DNA of 64,000 nt from CAYQQQ01 sp964420125 (GCA_964420125.1 CAYQQQ010000005.1:62001-126000); one strand, 5' to 3'. Positions 33,297 to 40,983 are shown, numbered from the stretch's first letter. Numbers and translations are program-made. The notes: generated by a model not told the origin, from the sequence alone.

Positions 33297-34004
33297 GTGG
33301 CCGAGCGGGCCCGCTGGCCGGTCGGGCGGGGCGGGGTGGTGCACACCGTGTTCAGCGACGCGGCCGACGGCGACCTGGCGATCGGCGAGCCCTCCGAGGA
33401 CCTCCAACGCCGGCGCGCCGCGCTGGCGCCGACGCCGTGGACCTGGCTGCGACAGGTCCACGGTGCCGAGGTGGTGAGGGTGGCCGGTGCCGGGGCCGGC
33501 GCCGGTGAGGCCGCCGATGCCGCCGTGACCGCCACGGCCGGCGCCGTGCTGGCGGTCCAGGTGGCTGACTGCGCGCCGGTGCTGCTGTGGGCCCCGCGGG
33601 GGCAGGGAGCGGTCGTCGCTGCGGCCCACGCCGGATGGCGGGGCCTGCTCGCCGGCGTGCTGGGCGCCACGGTGGCGGCGATGATCGACGAGGGCGTCGA
33701 TCCGACCGAGGTGTGCTGGAGCCTCGGGCCGTGCATCTGCTCGCTCCACTACGAGTTCGACGGTCCCGAGCGCGAGGCGCTGGCCCGCCGGTGCGGGCCC
33801 GACGTGGCGGCGCGCACCGCGCAGGGGGCCCCGGCGCTCGACCTGCGAGCTGCGGTCCTCGGGGCCCTGACGGCGGAAGGCGTGCCCGGTGGACCGCTCG
33901 GCGGGGCGCCGCCGTGCACCGCAGAGTCCGCTCGGCACTGGTCCCACAGAGCGGACGGCTCAGCGGCTCGTCAGGCGGGAGCGATCTGGTGGGAGCCGAC
34001 GTGA
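33297..34004 (+). CDS. pgeF: peptidoglycan editing factor (laccase-domain, YlmD/YfiH family)
   Basis: PgeF-type proteins hydrolyse or edit mis-made UDP-MurNAc-L-Ser/Gly precursors and bind a metal in a laccase-like fold. The 235-aa protein has LRQVHGAEVV, VQVADCAPVLL, AAHAGWRGLLAGV and LGPCICSLHYEFD, with the conserved metal ligands His, Cys and His. It lies 5 bp downstream of ftsZ, as in many bacteria. The GTG at 33297 has no obvious ribosome binding site and is probably translated through ftsZ. The stop overlaps the yggS start as GTGA. Confidence 0.87.
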   Translation: MAERARWPVGRGGVVHTVFSDAADGDLAIGEPSEDLQRRRAALAPTPWTWLRQVHGAEVVRVAGAGAGAGEAADAAVTATAGAVLAVQVADCAPVLLWAPRGQGAVVAAAHAGWRGLLAGVLGATVAAMIDEGVDPTEVCWSLGPCICSLHYEFDGPEREALARRCGPDVAARTAQGAPALDLRAAVLGALTAEGVPGGPLGGAPPCTAESARHWSHRADGSAARQAGAIWWEPT

Positions 34005-34693
34005 GCGCAGGCCCGGGCGAGGACCCCGCGACGCAGCTGGTCGAGGAGATCGCCGCGCGCGGCGAGCAGCTGCGCGCCCTGGTGGCGTCGCAGGCGCGAC
34101 GACCCGTCCGGGTGGTGGCCGTGACCAAGGGGCATCCGGTGGAGGTGGCGCGTGCCGTGCTCGACGCGGGGTTCCGTGACCTGGGCGAGAACTACGCGCA
34201 GGAGCTGCTGGCGAAGGCCCCGGCGCTGGTCGAGGAGGATCCCGAGTGGCACTTCATCGGACGGCTGCAGTCGAACAAGGTGCGGCAGCTGGCGCCGGTG
34301 GTGGGCCTGTGGCAGAGCGTGGACCGCGCGTCGCTGGTGGACGAGCTCGCCCGCCGGGTGCCCGGGGCTCGGGTGCTCGTGCAGGTGGACCTGGCGGGGC
34401 TCGCTGGGCGGGGCGGGTGCGCCCGAGGCGACGCCGAGGCGCTGGTCGAGAGGGCCGCGGCCGCAGGCCTGGCGGTGGAGGGCCTGATGGGGGTCGGGGT
34501 TCCGGGCCCGCCCGAGGCCTCGAGGGAGGGCTTCCGTTGGCTGCGCACCGAGGCCGACCGCCTGGGGTTGGTGGAGGCGTCGATGGGGATGTCCGGCGAC
34601 CTGGAGGTGGCCCTGTCGGAGGGGGCGACGATGGTGAGGGTGGGCTCTGCGCTGGTGGGTGAGCGCCCACCACCGCGCGCCGGACTAGGTTGA
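34001..34693 (+). CDS. yggS: PLP homeostasis protein YggS/PROSC family
   Basis: This 230-aa cytoplasmic PLP-binding protein maintains pyridoxal phosphate pools. It is a single alanine racemase-like TIM barrel with the PLP lysine in VVAVTKGHPVEVARAVLDAG, NYAQELL, WHFIGRLQSNKVRQLAP, ASMGMSGDLEVALSEGATMVRVGSALVG. Position between pgeF and sepF is typical of actinobacterial clusters. Its GTG start overlaps the pgeF stop. Confidence 0.88.
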   Translation: MSAGPGEDPATQLVEEIAARGEQLRALVASQARRPVRVVAVTKGHPVEVARAVLDAGFRDLGENYAQELLAKAPALVEEDPEWHFIGRLQSNKVRQLAPVVGLWQSVDRASLVDELARRVPGARVLVQVDLAGLAGRGGCARGDAEALVERAAAAGLAVEGLMGVGVPGPPEASREGFRWLRTEADRLGLVEASMGMSGDLEVALSEGATMVRVGSALVGERPPPRAGLG

Positions 34694-34724
34694 CACGTAC
34701 ACTCCCACACGGGGGCAGCGAACC

Positions 34725-35264
34725 ATGCCGAACTGGATCAACAGCGCACGTGAGTTCCTCGGGCTCGGCCAAGACCCGTACTACGACGACTACGAACCCG
34801 ACGAACCTGAACCCGACGACCTCGTGACCGAGGAGCCGCGCCCGCGCCAGCGTCCGATCGCTCCACCGCCGGCGCCGGAACCCGACTGGGACGAGGGCGA
34901 CGGGGGGGTCAGGGTGATCACCGCCGTCGCCGATCCGATCCCGCCGGCGATGCCGGCCAACGAGCGCAACGTGGTGCGCCCGCTTCCCACCACCAGCAAG
35001 CCGGAGGTGGTGTCGCCCCGCCGCTTCGACGACGTGCAGTCCGTCGCCGACGCCTTCAAGATCTCCCAGCCCGTCATCGTCAACCTCCAGGGCGTCGACC
35101 GCGACCTCTCCCGCCGCCTCATCGACTTCGCCAGCGGGCTCTGCTACGGCCTCGAGGGCGAGATGGAGCGTGTCGCCGAACAGGTGTTCCTGCTCACCCC
35201 CAAGGGTGCGGCGGTGTCCGAGGACGATCGGCGGCGCTTCCAGGAGGGTCGTCTCGACGACTGA
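34725..35264 (+). CDS. sepF: cell division protein SepF
   Basis: SepF tethers FtsZ to the membrane where FtsA is lacking. The 179-aa protein starts with an amphipathic membrane-targeting helix (MPNWINSAREFLGLGQD), followed by a variable acidic/proline-rich linker to about residue 95. The SepF core (PRRFDDVQSVADAFKISQPVIVNLQG...RRLIDFASGLCYGLEGEMERVAEQVFLLTP) occupies about 100-165. It is preceded by a -10-like TACACT about 22 bases upstream. Its stop overlaps the next ATG by one base. Confidence 0.9.
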   Translation: MPNWINSAREFLGLGQDPYYDDYEPDEPEPDDLVTEEPRPRQRPIAPPPAPEPDWDEGDGGVRVITAVADPIPPAMPANERNVVRPLPTTSKPEVVSPRRFDDVQSVADAFKISQPVIVNLQGVDRDLSRRLIDFASGLCYGLEGEMERVAEQVFLLTPKGAAVSEDDRRRFQEGRLDD

Positions 35265-35518
35265 TGGCCGCGCTGATCTGCACCCTCCTCCAGCTGTTCG
35301 TCGTCGTGCTGCTCCTTCGCATCGTGCTGTCGTGGTTCCCGCCCGGCGGCTCGGTGCTCGAGTCCGTCCGGCGCTTCTCCGAGGTCGCCACCGAGTGGTT
35401 GCTCGGGCCGTTGCGTCGGGTCCTGCCCCCCGTGCGCCTGGGTGCCGCGGCGCTCGACCTCTCCCCGCTGGTGGCCCTGATCGGGGTCCAGGTCCTGGCC
35501 GGCATCCTGTGCCGCTGA
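35264..35518 (+). CDS. yggT: YggT family membrane protein
   Basis: This 84-aa protein has two membrane helices (about residues 3-24 and 60-82) with an LRIVLSWFPPGG loop after the first, the hallmark of the YggT family. These proteins often lie between sepF and divIVA and have been linked to osmotic tolerance, but the mechanism is not settled. Start overlaps the sepF stop as TGATG. Confidence 0.83.
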   Translation: MAALICTLLQLFVVVLLLRIVLSWFPPGGSVLESVRRFSEVATEWLLGPLRRVLPPVRLGAAALDLSPLVALIGVQVLAGILCR

Positions 35519-35598
35519 GCGCCGGCGAGGGGCGCGGCACCGTGTCCGTTGGTGGAACCACGTTCACCCTGATACCTCGTCGTGCAGGATGCCGCGGC

Positions 35599-35604
35599 TA
35601 CGCT
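35599..35604 (+). promoter_or_regulatory. -10 hexamer TACGCT for divIVA
   Basis: TACGCT ends 8 bases before ATG 35613, and no ribosome binding site is visible. This favours ATG 35613 over an in-frame upstream ATG at 35589, which lies before the hexamer. Confidence 0.4.
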
Positions 35605-35612
35605 TGACGGCC

Positions 35613-36638
35613 ATGGATCTGAGCGAGCTGACACCCGAGCTGTTCGAGAAGACCGAGTTCACCGAGCGTCGGCGTGGCTACGACATCGACCAGGTCGAGC
35701 GGTTCCTGGAGGAGACCGGCACGGCGCTGGCCCAGCTGCTGGTGAAGTACCGCCAGCTCGAGGAGCGTGCCGCGCACGCCGAGTCCAGGCTCGCGGCGGC
35801 AGAGGCGAGGGCGGCCACGGCCGAGGAGGCGCTCGCCAAGGGAGCCGCTGCTCCGGTGGCCGCTGCTCCGACACCGGTTCCCGCGGCGCCACCCCGCTCG
35901 GCCACCGGGCTCTCGGAGCACGAGGAGATCGAGCAGGCCACCTCGACCCTGCTGATGGCGAAGCGGACTGCGGATGCCACCATCGGCGAGGCCCGGGCCG
36001 AGGCGTCCGGGATCGTCGGCGAGGCCAGGGCCCAGGCGGAGCGTGTCGTGGCAGAGGCTCGGGCGGAGGCCGACAACGAGCTGGCGGAGGGCACGGTCCG
36101 ACTCAGGGAGGCGGTCACCTCGCTGGAGCGTCGCCGCGACGCGGTCTCCTCGGTGGTCGCCGCCTTCGAGGCCCGGATCGAGGAGTACCGGAGGCAGGTC
36201 GCCGAGGTGGCCGAGAGCCTCTCCGCCATGGCTGCGGATCCCGAGGCCCTGGCGGAGCGGCCCCACATGGTGATCCCCGAGTCGGCCACGGGTCACACGG
36301 AGCCGATGGTGGGATCGAACGCCGCGGAGGCGTTCACCCCGCTCGACCAGCCCACCGAGGCCTACGACCTGAGCGACGAGGGGCGTTGGGGCGCCGGATC
36401 CTGGTCCACGGTGGTGGAGGCCAGCTCCAGCCCGGCCGAGCCGGCGGAGCCCGTCGCCGAGGCCGAGGAGCTCATCTCGCTGACCGACCTCGAACCGGCC
36501 ACCGGCCAGACCAACGACCGCTTCCTGCGCGAGCTCGACGAGGCCGTCAACGACCAGCGCGCCGAAGGCGACGACGCCATGACGGCGTTCTTCGAGCCCA
36601 CCGAGGAACCAGGGCGGCGCTTCGGCTGGCGTCGCTGA
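35613..36638 (+). CDS. divIVA: DivIVA/Wag31 polar growth protein
   Basis: DivIVA (Wag31) binds negatively curved membrane and directs polar growth and septation. This 341-aa protein has the N-terminal lipid-binding domain (MDLSELTPELFEKTEFTERRRGYDIDQVERFLEE, residues 1-34). A coiled coil (about 40-75), an Ala/Pro linker and a long second coiled coil (about 105-210, rich in AEARAEA repeats) follow, then an acidic disordered C-terminal third. The long acidic tail is unlike most DivIVA proteins, which are shorter. Located after sepF-yggT as in other actinobacteria. Confidence 0.87.
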   Translation: MDLSELTPELFEKTEFTERRRGYDIDQVERFLEETGTALAQLLVKYRQLEERAAHAESRLAAAEARAATAEEALAKGAAAPVAAAPTPVPAAPPRSATGLSEHEEIEQATSTLLMAKRTADATIGEARAEASGIVGEARAQAERVVAEARAEADNELAEGTVRLREAVTSLERRRDAVSSVVAAFEARIEEYRRQVAEVAESLSAMAADPEALAERPHMVIPESATGHTEPMVGSNAAEAFTPLDQPTEAYDLSDEGRWGAGSWSTVVEASSSPAEPAEPVAEAEELISLTDLEPATGQTNDRFLRELDEAVNDQRAEGDDAMTAFFEPTEEPGRRFGWRR

Positions 36639-36678
36639 GCCTCGCACACCCTCTACCCTCTGCTGTCTGCCCCCACGC

Positions 36679-36707
36679 AGTCGCGGCCGCGCACGCCGGC
36701 CGCGACT
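36679..36707 (+). terminator. strong hairpin after divIVA
   Basis: AGTCGCGGCCG-N7-CGGCCGCGACT is a perfect 11-bp stem with a 7-base loop, the strongest hairpin seen in the window. It lacks a T-run, as is common in high-GC actinobacteria, and separates divIVA from the next gene. TAGGGT, overlapping its last base, may be the -10 of that gene. Confidence 0.72.
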
Positions 36708-36750
36708 AGGGTGCTCGGACCCCGCCGAACCCCCGGTCAAGGAGATGCAC

Positions 36751-37347
36751 ATGGCGACTGCCAAGAAGGCGCCGGCGAAGAAGGCCGCTCCGGCCAGGAC
36801 TGCTGCCACGAAGAAGGCCCCTGCGAAGAAGGCCGCTCCCACGAAGAAGGCCGCTGCTCCGGCCAAGAAGGCCGCTGCTCCGACGAAGAAGGCAGGCGCT
36901 CCCGCCAAGAAGGCACCGGTGTCGAAGGCCCCCGCCAAGAAGGCCGCAGCGCCCGCCAAGAAGGCCCCGAAGAAGTCGCACTTCGATGCCAAGTTCCTCG
37001 ATGCCCAGCGAGAGGCGCTGCTCGAGGAGCGCGCCACCCTCGAGGAGCAGGCGTCGGTGCTCAAGGCCGAGGCCGATTCGCTCACCTTCGATCGGGAGCC
37101 GGGGGACGTGCAGTTCGACGACGAGTCCGGCGAGGGCGACACGCTGGCGGTGGAGCGCGACTTCGACCTCGCCCGGGCGGCGCAGGCACGTCACACGATC
37201 GACGAGATCGACGATGCGCTGCGCCGGATCGAGCGGGGCACCTACGGGATCTGCGAGTACTCCGGCGAGCCGATCCCCCGTGAGCGGTTGAAGGCCATCC
37301 CCTGGGCGCGCGAGCGTGTCGAGTACAAGACCCGCAGCTTCCGATGA
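36751..37347 (+). CDS. DksA/TraR-like protein with histone H1-like AKKA tail
   Basis: This 198-aa protein has an unusual layout. Residues 1-76 are almost only lysine, alanine and proline in AKKA/APAKKA repeats, like histone H1 or HupB tails. Residues 77-198 form a coiled coil (LDAQREALLEERATLEEQASVLKAEAD) and a DksA/TraR C-terminal region (AQARHTIDEIDDALRRIERGTYGICEYSG). Of the four zinc cysteines typical of that finger only the first (GIC) remains; the others read Ser, Arg and Tyr. RNA polymerase secondary-channel binding is therefore doubtful and nucleic acid binding via the tail is likely. AAGGAG abuts the ATG at 36745, so ATG 36751, with 6 bases spacing, is the preferred start. Confidence 0.78.
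   Translation: MATAKKAPAKKAAPARTAATKKAPAKKAAPTKKAAAPAKKAAAPTKKAGAPAKKAPVSKAPAKKAAAPAKKAPKKSHFDAKFLDAQREALLEERATLEEQASVLKAEADSLTFDREPGDVQFDDESGEGDTLAVERDFDLARAAQARHTIDEIDDALRRIERGTYGICEYSGEPIPRERLKAIPWARERVEYKTRSFR
36755..36975 (+). repeat. degenerate AAGAAGGCC repeat coding for AKKA units
   Basis: GCC/GCT AAGAAG triplet pairs recur throughout, giving a tandem array of short Lys-Ala-Pro units inside the coding region. It is a coding repeat, not a CRISPR or mobile element; length variation in frame would be tolerated. Confidence 0.6.
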
Positions 37348-37354
37348 GCTGAGC

Positions 37355-37867
37355 GTGGAACCGCCGGTGCACCACCGATGGCTCAAGGTGGTCCTCGTCG
37401 CCGCGGTCGTGCTGCTGGTCGACCAGCTCACCAAGTGGTGGGCGGTCGAGACCCTGGGGCCGCCGCCCACGGGCCAGGGCAGGGTCGTGGACGTGCTCTG
37501 GACGCTTCGATTCCGCTACGCCGAGAACACCGGGATGGCCTTCTCCAAGGGCGCCCAGTCGGGTCGGTGGATCGCGCTGGTGGTGATCGCCATCGTCGTC
37601 GCCATGGTGGTGGTGGCGGCCCGGGCGACGACCACCACCCAGGTGCTCCTGATCGGCGTGGTGATCGGCGGCGCGCTGGGCAACCTCGCCGACCGGGTGT
37701 TCCGCGCCGCGGAGGGGTTCCTCAGCGGTGCGGTGGTCGACTTCGTGGACGTGCAGTGGTGGCCCGTGTTCAACGTGGCCGACGCGGCCGTCGTGTGCGG
37801 CGGGATCGCCCTGGTGTGGTTCGGCACGCGTGAGCCCGAGAGGGACCGGACCGCCGACGATGGCTGA
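37355..37867 (+). CDS. lspA: lipoprotein signal peptidase
   Basis: LspA removes signal peptides of prolipoproteins after lipidation. The 170-aa protein has four membrane helices and the catalytic aspartates in GNLADRVFR and VVDFVDVQWWPVFNVADAAV; the family signature is complete. GTG 37355 is preferred: the GTG at 37316 lies within the DksA-like gene and would add 13 extra residues. The stop codon overlaps the rluD start by 8 bp. Confidence 0.92.
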   Translation: MEPPVHHRWLKVVLVAAVVLLVDQLTKWWAVETLGPPPTGQGRVVDVLWTLRFRYAENTGMAFSKGAQSGRWIALVVIAIVVAMVVVAARATTTTQVLLIGVVIGGALGNLADRVFRAAEGFLSGAVVDFVDVQWWPVFNVADAAVVCGGIALVWFGTREPERDRTADDG

Positions 37868-38786
37868 ACCCTTCCTCGCCGAAGAGGTGCCCGAGGCCCT
37901 CGACGGCGAGCGCCTGGACCGGCTGGTGTCGTTGCTCACCGGGTGCTCCAGGGCCGAGGCTGCCGGGCTGGTGCGTGCCGGAGCGGTGCACGTCGACGGT
38001 CGGGCATCCACCAAGGCCGCCCATCGAGTGGGCGTCGGCGATCGGGTGGAGGTGCTGGCGGACCCGCACCACGATCCCGCACCGCCGGCCGCGGACCCCT
38101 CGCTGGAGGTGCCCGTGGTGCACTTCGATGCGGACCTGATCGTGCTGGACAAGCCGGCCGGGCTGGTGGTGCACCCGGCCACCGGCCACCCCGACGGCAC
38201 GTTGGTGAACGGCCTGCTCGCCCGCTTCCCGGAGCTGGCGACCGTGGGCGAGCCCATGCGTCCGGGCATCGTGCACCGCCTCGACCGGGGAACCTCCGGT
38301 CTGATGGTCGTCGCCCGCACGCCCGAGGCGTTCGGTGATCTGAAGGCGCAGCTGGCCGGCCACGGCGTGCAGCGGGCCTACAGCGCGCTCGTGTGGGGCC
38401 ACCTCGAGCACCCCCACGGAGTGGTGGACGCACCGATCGGACGATCACGGCGCGACCCTCTGCGCATGACCGTCGCCGAGGACGGCCGCCCGGCGCGCAC
38501 CCGCTACCGGGTGCAGCGTCGCTTCGAGCACCCGGTTCCCACCGATCTCCTCGACTGCGAGCTGGAGACCGGACGAACGCACCAGATCAGGGTCCACCTG
38601 CGCTCCGTCGGCCATCCCGTCGTGGGCGACGCCCTCTACGGCGGCCGGCGTCGGGACCCGGACCCCGGTCGTCCGTTCCTGCACGCCCGCCGGCTCTGCT
38701 TCGTGCATCCGGGCACCGGTGAGGAGGTGGCCTTCGAGTCGCCGCTGCCGGCCGACCTCCAGGGGGTGCTCGAGGGCCTGTCCTGA
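37860..38786 (+). CDS. rluD: RluD-type 23S rRNA pseudouridine synthase
   Basis: This 308-aa protein modifies uridines of 23S rRNA. It has an N-terminal S4 RNA-binding domain (about 15-75: ERLDRLVSLLTGCSRAEAAGLVRAGAVHVDG) and a pseudouridine synthase domain with the catalytic aspartate in IVHRLDRGTSGLMVVART and RTHQIRVHLRSVGHPVVGD. The lspA-rluD pair is widespread. ATG 37860 overlaps the lspA end by 8 bp. Confidence 0.9.
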   Translation: MAEPFLAEEVPEALDGERLDRLVSLLTGCSRAEAAGLVRAGAVHVDGRASTKAAHRVGVGDRVEVLADPHHDPAPPAADPSLEVPVVHFDADLIVLDKPAGLVVHPATGHPDGTLVNGLLARFPELATVGEPMRPGIVHRLDRGTSGLMVVARTPEAFGDLKAQLAGHGVQRAYSALVWGHLEHPHGVVDAPIGRSRRDPLRMTVAEDGRPARTRYRVQRRFEHPVPTDLLDCELETGRTHQIRVHLRSVGHPVVGDALYGGRRRDPDPGRPFLHARRLCFVHPGTGEEVAFESPLPADLQGVLEGLS

Positions 38787-38812
38787 GTCGGCGTGCCCGG
38801 GGCGGTCGGACC

Positions 38813-39259
38813 TCAGGGCGTGGCGTCGCCGGGCCAGGGACGGTCGCCCTGGGTGATCTCGCACAGGTCCGCCAGCGAGTACCCGCCGAGCAGCGACCGC
38901 AGACGCTCGCCGACGTCGCCCCAGATCGCCAGCAGGACGCACTGGCCCTCGTGGTCGCAGGCGCCGTCGGTGTGGGGCTCGCCGAAGTCGCCCGCCTGGA
39001 TGGGTCCGTCCACGGCGCTGACGATCTGGGCGAGGGTGATCTCGCCGGGAGCCCGCGCCAGCACGTAGCCACCCCCGACGCCCCGCTTGGAGCGCACCAG
39101 GCCGGCGCCCTTGAGCGCCAGGAGGATCTGCTCGAGGTACGGCTGGGGCAGCCCCGTTCGCTCGGCGATGTCGCGCACGGAGGTCGGTCCGTCGCCGTCG
39201 TGCAGCGCCAGGGACAGCAGGGCGCGGCTGGCGTAGTCGCCGCGGGTGGAGACCTTCAC
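38813..39259 (-). CDS. Rrf2-family transcriptional regulator
   Basis: This 148-aa protein has an Rrf2 winged helix (STRGDYASRALLSLALHDG...SVRDIAERTGLPQPYLEQILLALKGAGLVRSKRGVGGGYVLAR). Family members such as IscR and NsrR bind an Fe-S cluster through three closely spaced cysteines. Here cysteines lie at about 101, 107 and 133. The first two match the C-x5-C spacing, but the third is 26 residues on, so cluster binding is possible yet atypical. No isc or suf genes are nearby. The GTG at 39259 is preceded at 6 bases by TACCAT. It is divergent from the phosphodiesterase-like gene. Confidence 0.82.
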   Translation of the reverse strand: MKVSTRGDYASRALLSLALHDGDGPTSVRDIAERTGLPQPYLEQILLALKGAGLVRSKRGVGGGYVLARAPGEITLAQIVSAVDGPIQAGDFGEPHTDGACDHEGQCVLLAIWGDVGERLRSLLGGYSLADLCEITQGDRPWPGDATP

Positions 39260-39265
39260 GGGCCC

Positions 39266-39271
39266 ATGGTA
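39266..39271 (-). promoter_or_regulatory. -10 hexamer TACCAT for the Rrf2 gene
   Basis: On the minus strand TACCAT ends 6 bases before GTG 39259. A weak inverted repeat GCTGG-TG-CCAGC (39275-39286) lies between this and the divergent -10 at 39302 and could be an Rrf2 site. Confidence 0.4.
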
Positions 39272-39301
39272 GGTGCTGGTGCCAGCGGCCACGGGTGTGG
39301 G

Positions 39302-39307
39302 TAGCGT
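39302..39307 (+). promoter_or_regulatory. -10 hexamer TAGCGT for the phosphodiesterase-like gene
   Basis: TAGCGT ends 8 bases before ATG 39316, consistent with a leaderless transcript. The upstream alternative start at 39295 would precede the hexamer and is unlikely. Confidence 0.4.
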
Positions 39308-39315
39308 GGGTGTCG

Positions 39316-40422
39316 ATGAGCGGCGCACCGGTTCTCCCCGACTACGACGGTGCGTGCACCGTCAACGTGATGCGCCCGCTCGTGGAGGACCCCGAGGGTG
39401 CGCCCGAGTGGTTCCCTGCGGCGATGGATGGCGTCGAGCAGGTGGTGCTGCTGGTCCTCGACGGCCTCGGATGGCATCAGATGCAGGCCCGCACGGAGCT
39501 GCTGAGGGGGATCCCCCAGATGGCGGCCACGCGCATCACCACCGTCGCCCCGACGACCACGGCCACCGCCCTCACGTCCATCTCCACCGGGCTCCCCCCC
39601 GGCGAGCACGGCCTGATCGGCTACCGCATGCACCTCGACGGCGGCGACGTGCTCAACGTCCTGCGCTGGGCGACCTCCAAGGGCGACGCCAGGGAGTCGA
39701 TCCCTCCGGAGTCCCTCCAGCACGACGTGGCCTTCGGGGGCCAGCGACCCCCGGTGATCGTGCGGGCCGAGTTCCGCGACTCGGGGTTCAGCAGGGCCCA
39801 CCTCGGTGGTTGCCGGCACGTCCCCTATCGGATGCCCTCGACGCTCGTGTCGGAGGTGCTGCACCAGCTCTCCCTGGGTGAGCCGTTCGTGTACGCCTAC
39901 TACGACGGCATCGACAAGGTCGCCCACGAGTACGGGCTCGGCTCCGTGTTCGACGCCGAGCTGGTGTTCGTGGATCGCATGGTGGAGTACCTCGTCGAGT
40001 CGCTGCCCCCGGCCGCGGCCCTGGTCATCACCGCCGACCACGGACAGGTCGACGTGGGGGACCGGGTGTTCCCACCGCACCCCGAGGTGCTCAGCCTGGT
40101 GCGCGGCCAGTCGGGCGAGGCCCGCTTCCGCTGGCTGCACGCCGTGGCGGGCGCGGCGCGGGAGCTGGAGCAGGTGGCCGCCGCCCACCACGGCGACGTC
40201 GCCTGGGTCGTGAGCCGTGAGCAGACCCTGGACGAGGGCTGGTTCGGCCCCAAGGTGCTGCCCGGCGCCCTGGCCCGACTGGGGGAGGTGGCGCTGGTCG
40301 CCAGGGAGCCGGTGGCCTTCGAGGACCCCTCCGACACGGGGCCGTTCCACCTGGTGGGACGCCACGGCTCCCTGACCGCCGACGAGATGGACGTGCCCCT
40401 CCTGGTGGCGCGCGCAGAATGA
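39316..40422 (+). CDS. nucleotide pyrophosphatase/phosphodiesterase-like alkaline phosphatase superfamily protein
   Basis: This 368-aa protein has the metal-site motifs of the NPP/alkaline phosphatase superfamily. The first metal aspartate lies in VVLLVLDGLGWHQM, the nucleophile threonine in VAPTTTATALTSISTG, DGIDKVAHEYG follows, and ITADHGQVDV comes later. No signal peptide is evident, so it may be cytoplasmic. It likely hydrolyses phosphodiester or phosphomonoester bonds with two Zn ions; the substrate is unknown. The next gene, bpa, starts 6 bp after its stop. Confidence 0.78.
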   Translation: MSGAPVLPDYDGACTVNVMRPLVEDPEGAPEWFPAAMDGVEQVVLLVLDGLGWHQMQARTELLRGIPQMAATRITTVAPTTTATALTSISTGLPPGEHGLIGYRMHLDGGDVLNVLRWATSKGDARESIPPESLQHDVAFGGQRPPVIVRAEFRDSGFSRAHLGGCRHVPYRMPSTLVSEVLHQLSLGEPFVYAYYDGIDKVAHEYGLGSVFDAELVFVDRMVEYLVESLPPAAALVITADHGQVDVGDRVFPPHPEVLSLVRGQSGEARFRWLHAVAGAARELEQVAAAHHGDVAWVVSREQTLDEGWFGPKVLPGALARLGEVALVAREPVAFEDPSDTGPFHLVGRHGSLTADEMDVPLLVARAE

Positions 40423-40428
40423 GGTCCG

Positions 40429-40947
40429 ATGTCCACTGAACCACCCTTCACCCCTGCGGATGCCCCGGAGGCGCTGCGACCCGAGGTCCTGCCGCCCGGC
40501 CCCGCCCCCTCCGTGGCGCCGCCCGACGGACCCGTCGAGGAGAGCCCGGTCAGCGAGATCGAGTCGCCGGGCAAGATCATCCGGATCGGAGCGATGGTCA
40601 AGCAGCTGCTCGAGGAGGTGCGCAACTCGGAGCTCGACGAGGCCTCCCGCGACCATCTGCGCGACATCTACGAGAACTCCATCAAGGAGCTCAAGGGTGC
40701 GCTGTCGCCCGATCTGGCCGCCGAGCTGGAAGAGCTGAGCTTCGACTTCTCGGGCGAGGAGCTGCCCACCGGCACCGAGCTGCGCCTGGCCAAGGCCCAG
40801 CTCGTCGGCTGGTTGGAGGGCCTCTTCCACGGCATCCAGGCGACGCTGATGGCCCAGCAGATGGCGGCTCGCCAGCAGCTCGAGGGGATGAGGGCCCAGC
40901 TCCCGGAGCAGGCGGGACCCTCCCACGCCGGCCCCGGGTACCTCTGA
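40429..40947 (+). CDS. bpa: bacterial proteasome activator Bpa/PafE
   Basis: Bpa (PafE, DUF2587) forms an ATP-independent dodecameric ring on the 20S proteasome in actinobacteria. This 172-aa protein has a disordered Pro/Glu-rich N terminus of about 45 residues, then a helical core with GKIIRIGAMVKQLLEEVRNSELDEASRDHLRDIYENSI, EELPTGTELRLAKAQLVGWLEGLFHGIQATLMAQQMAARQQLE. It ends in GPGYL; the family ends in GQYL, which docks into proteasome pockets, so only Tyr-Leu is kept. It predicts a Pup-proteasome system elsewhere in the genome. Confidence 0.88.
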   Translation: MSTEPPFTPADAPEALRPEVLPPGPAPSVAPPDGPVEESPVSEIESPGKIIRIGAMVKQLLEEVRNSELDEASRDHLRDIYENSIKELKGALSPDLAAELEELSFDFSGEELPTGTELRLAKAQLVGWLEGLFHGIQATLMAQQMAARQQLEGMRAQLPEQAGPSHAGPGYL

Positions 40948-40983
40948 ACCGGCCGGGTCGACGCCGACGTCACAAGGGCGCGC

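Noticed and set aside
36755..36975. AAGAAGGCC repeats considered as a CRISPR or satellite
   Set aside because: Units are irregular, without spacers, and keep one reading frame coding for a Lys-Ala tail.
38787..38812. Terminator between rluD and the Rrf2 gene
   Set aside because: CCTGAG and CTCAGG pair, but across a 24-base loop with a mismatch inside, too weak to list.
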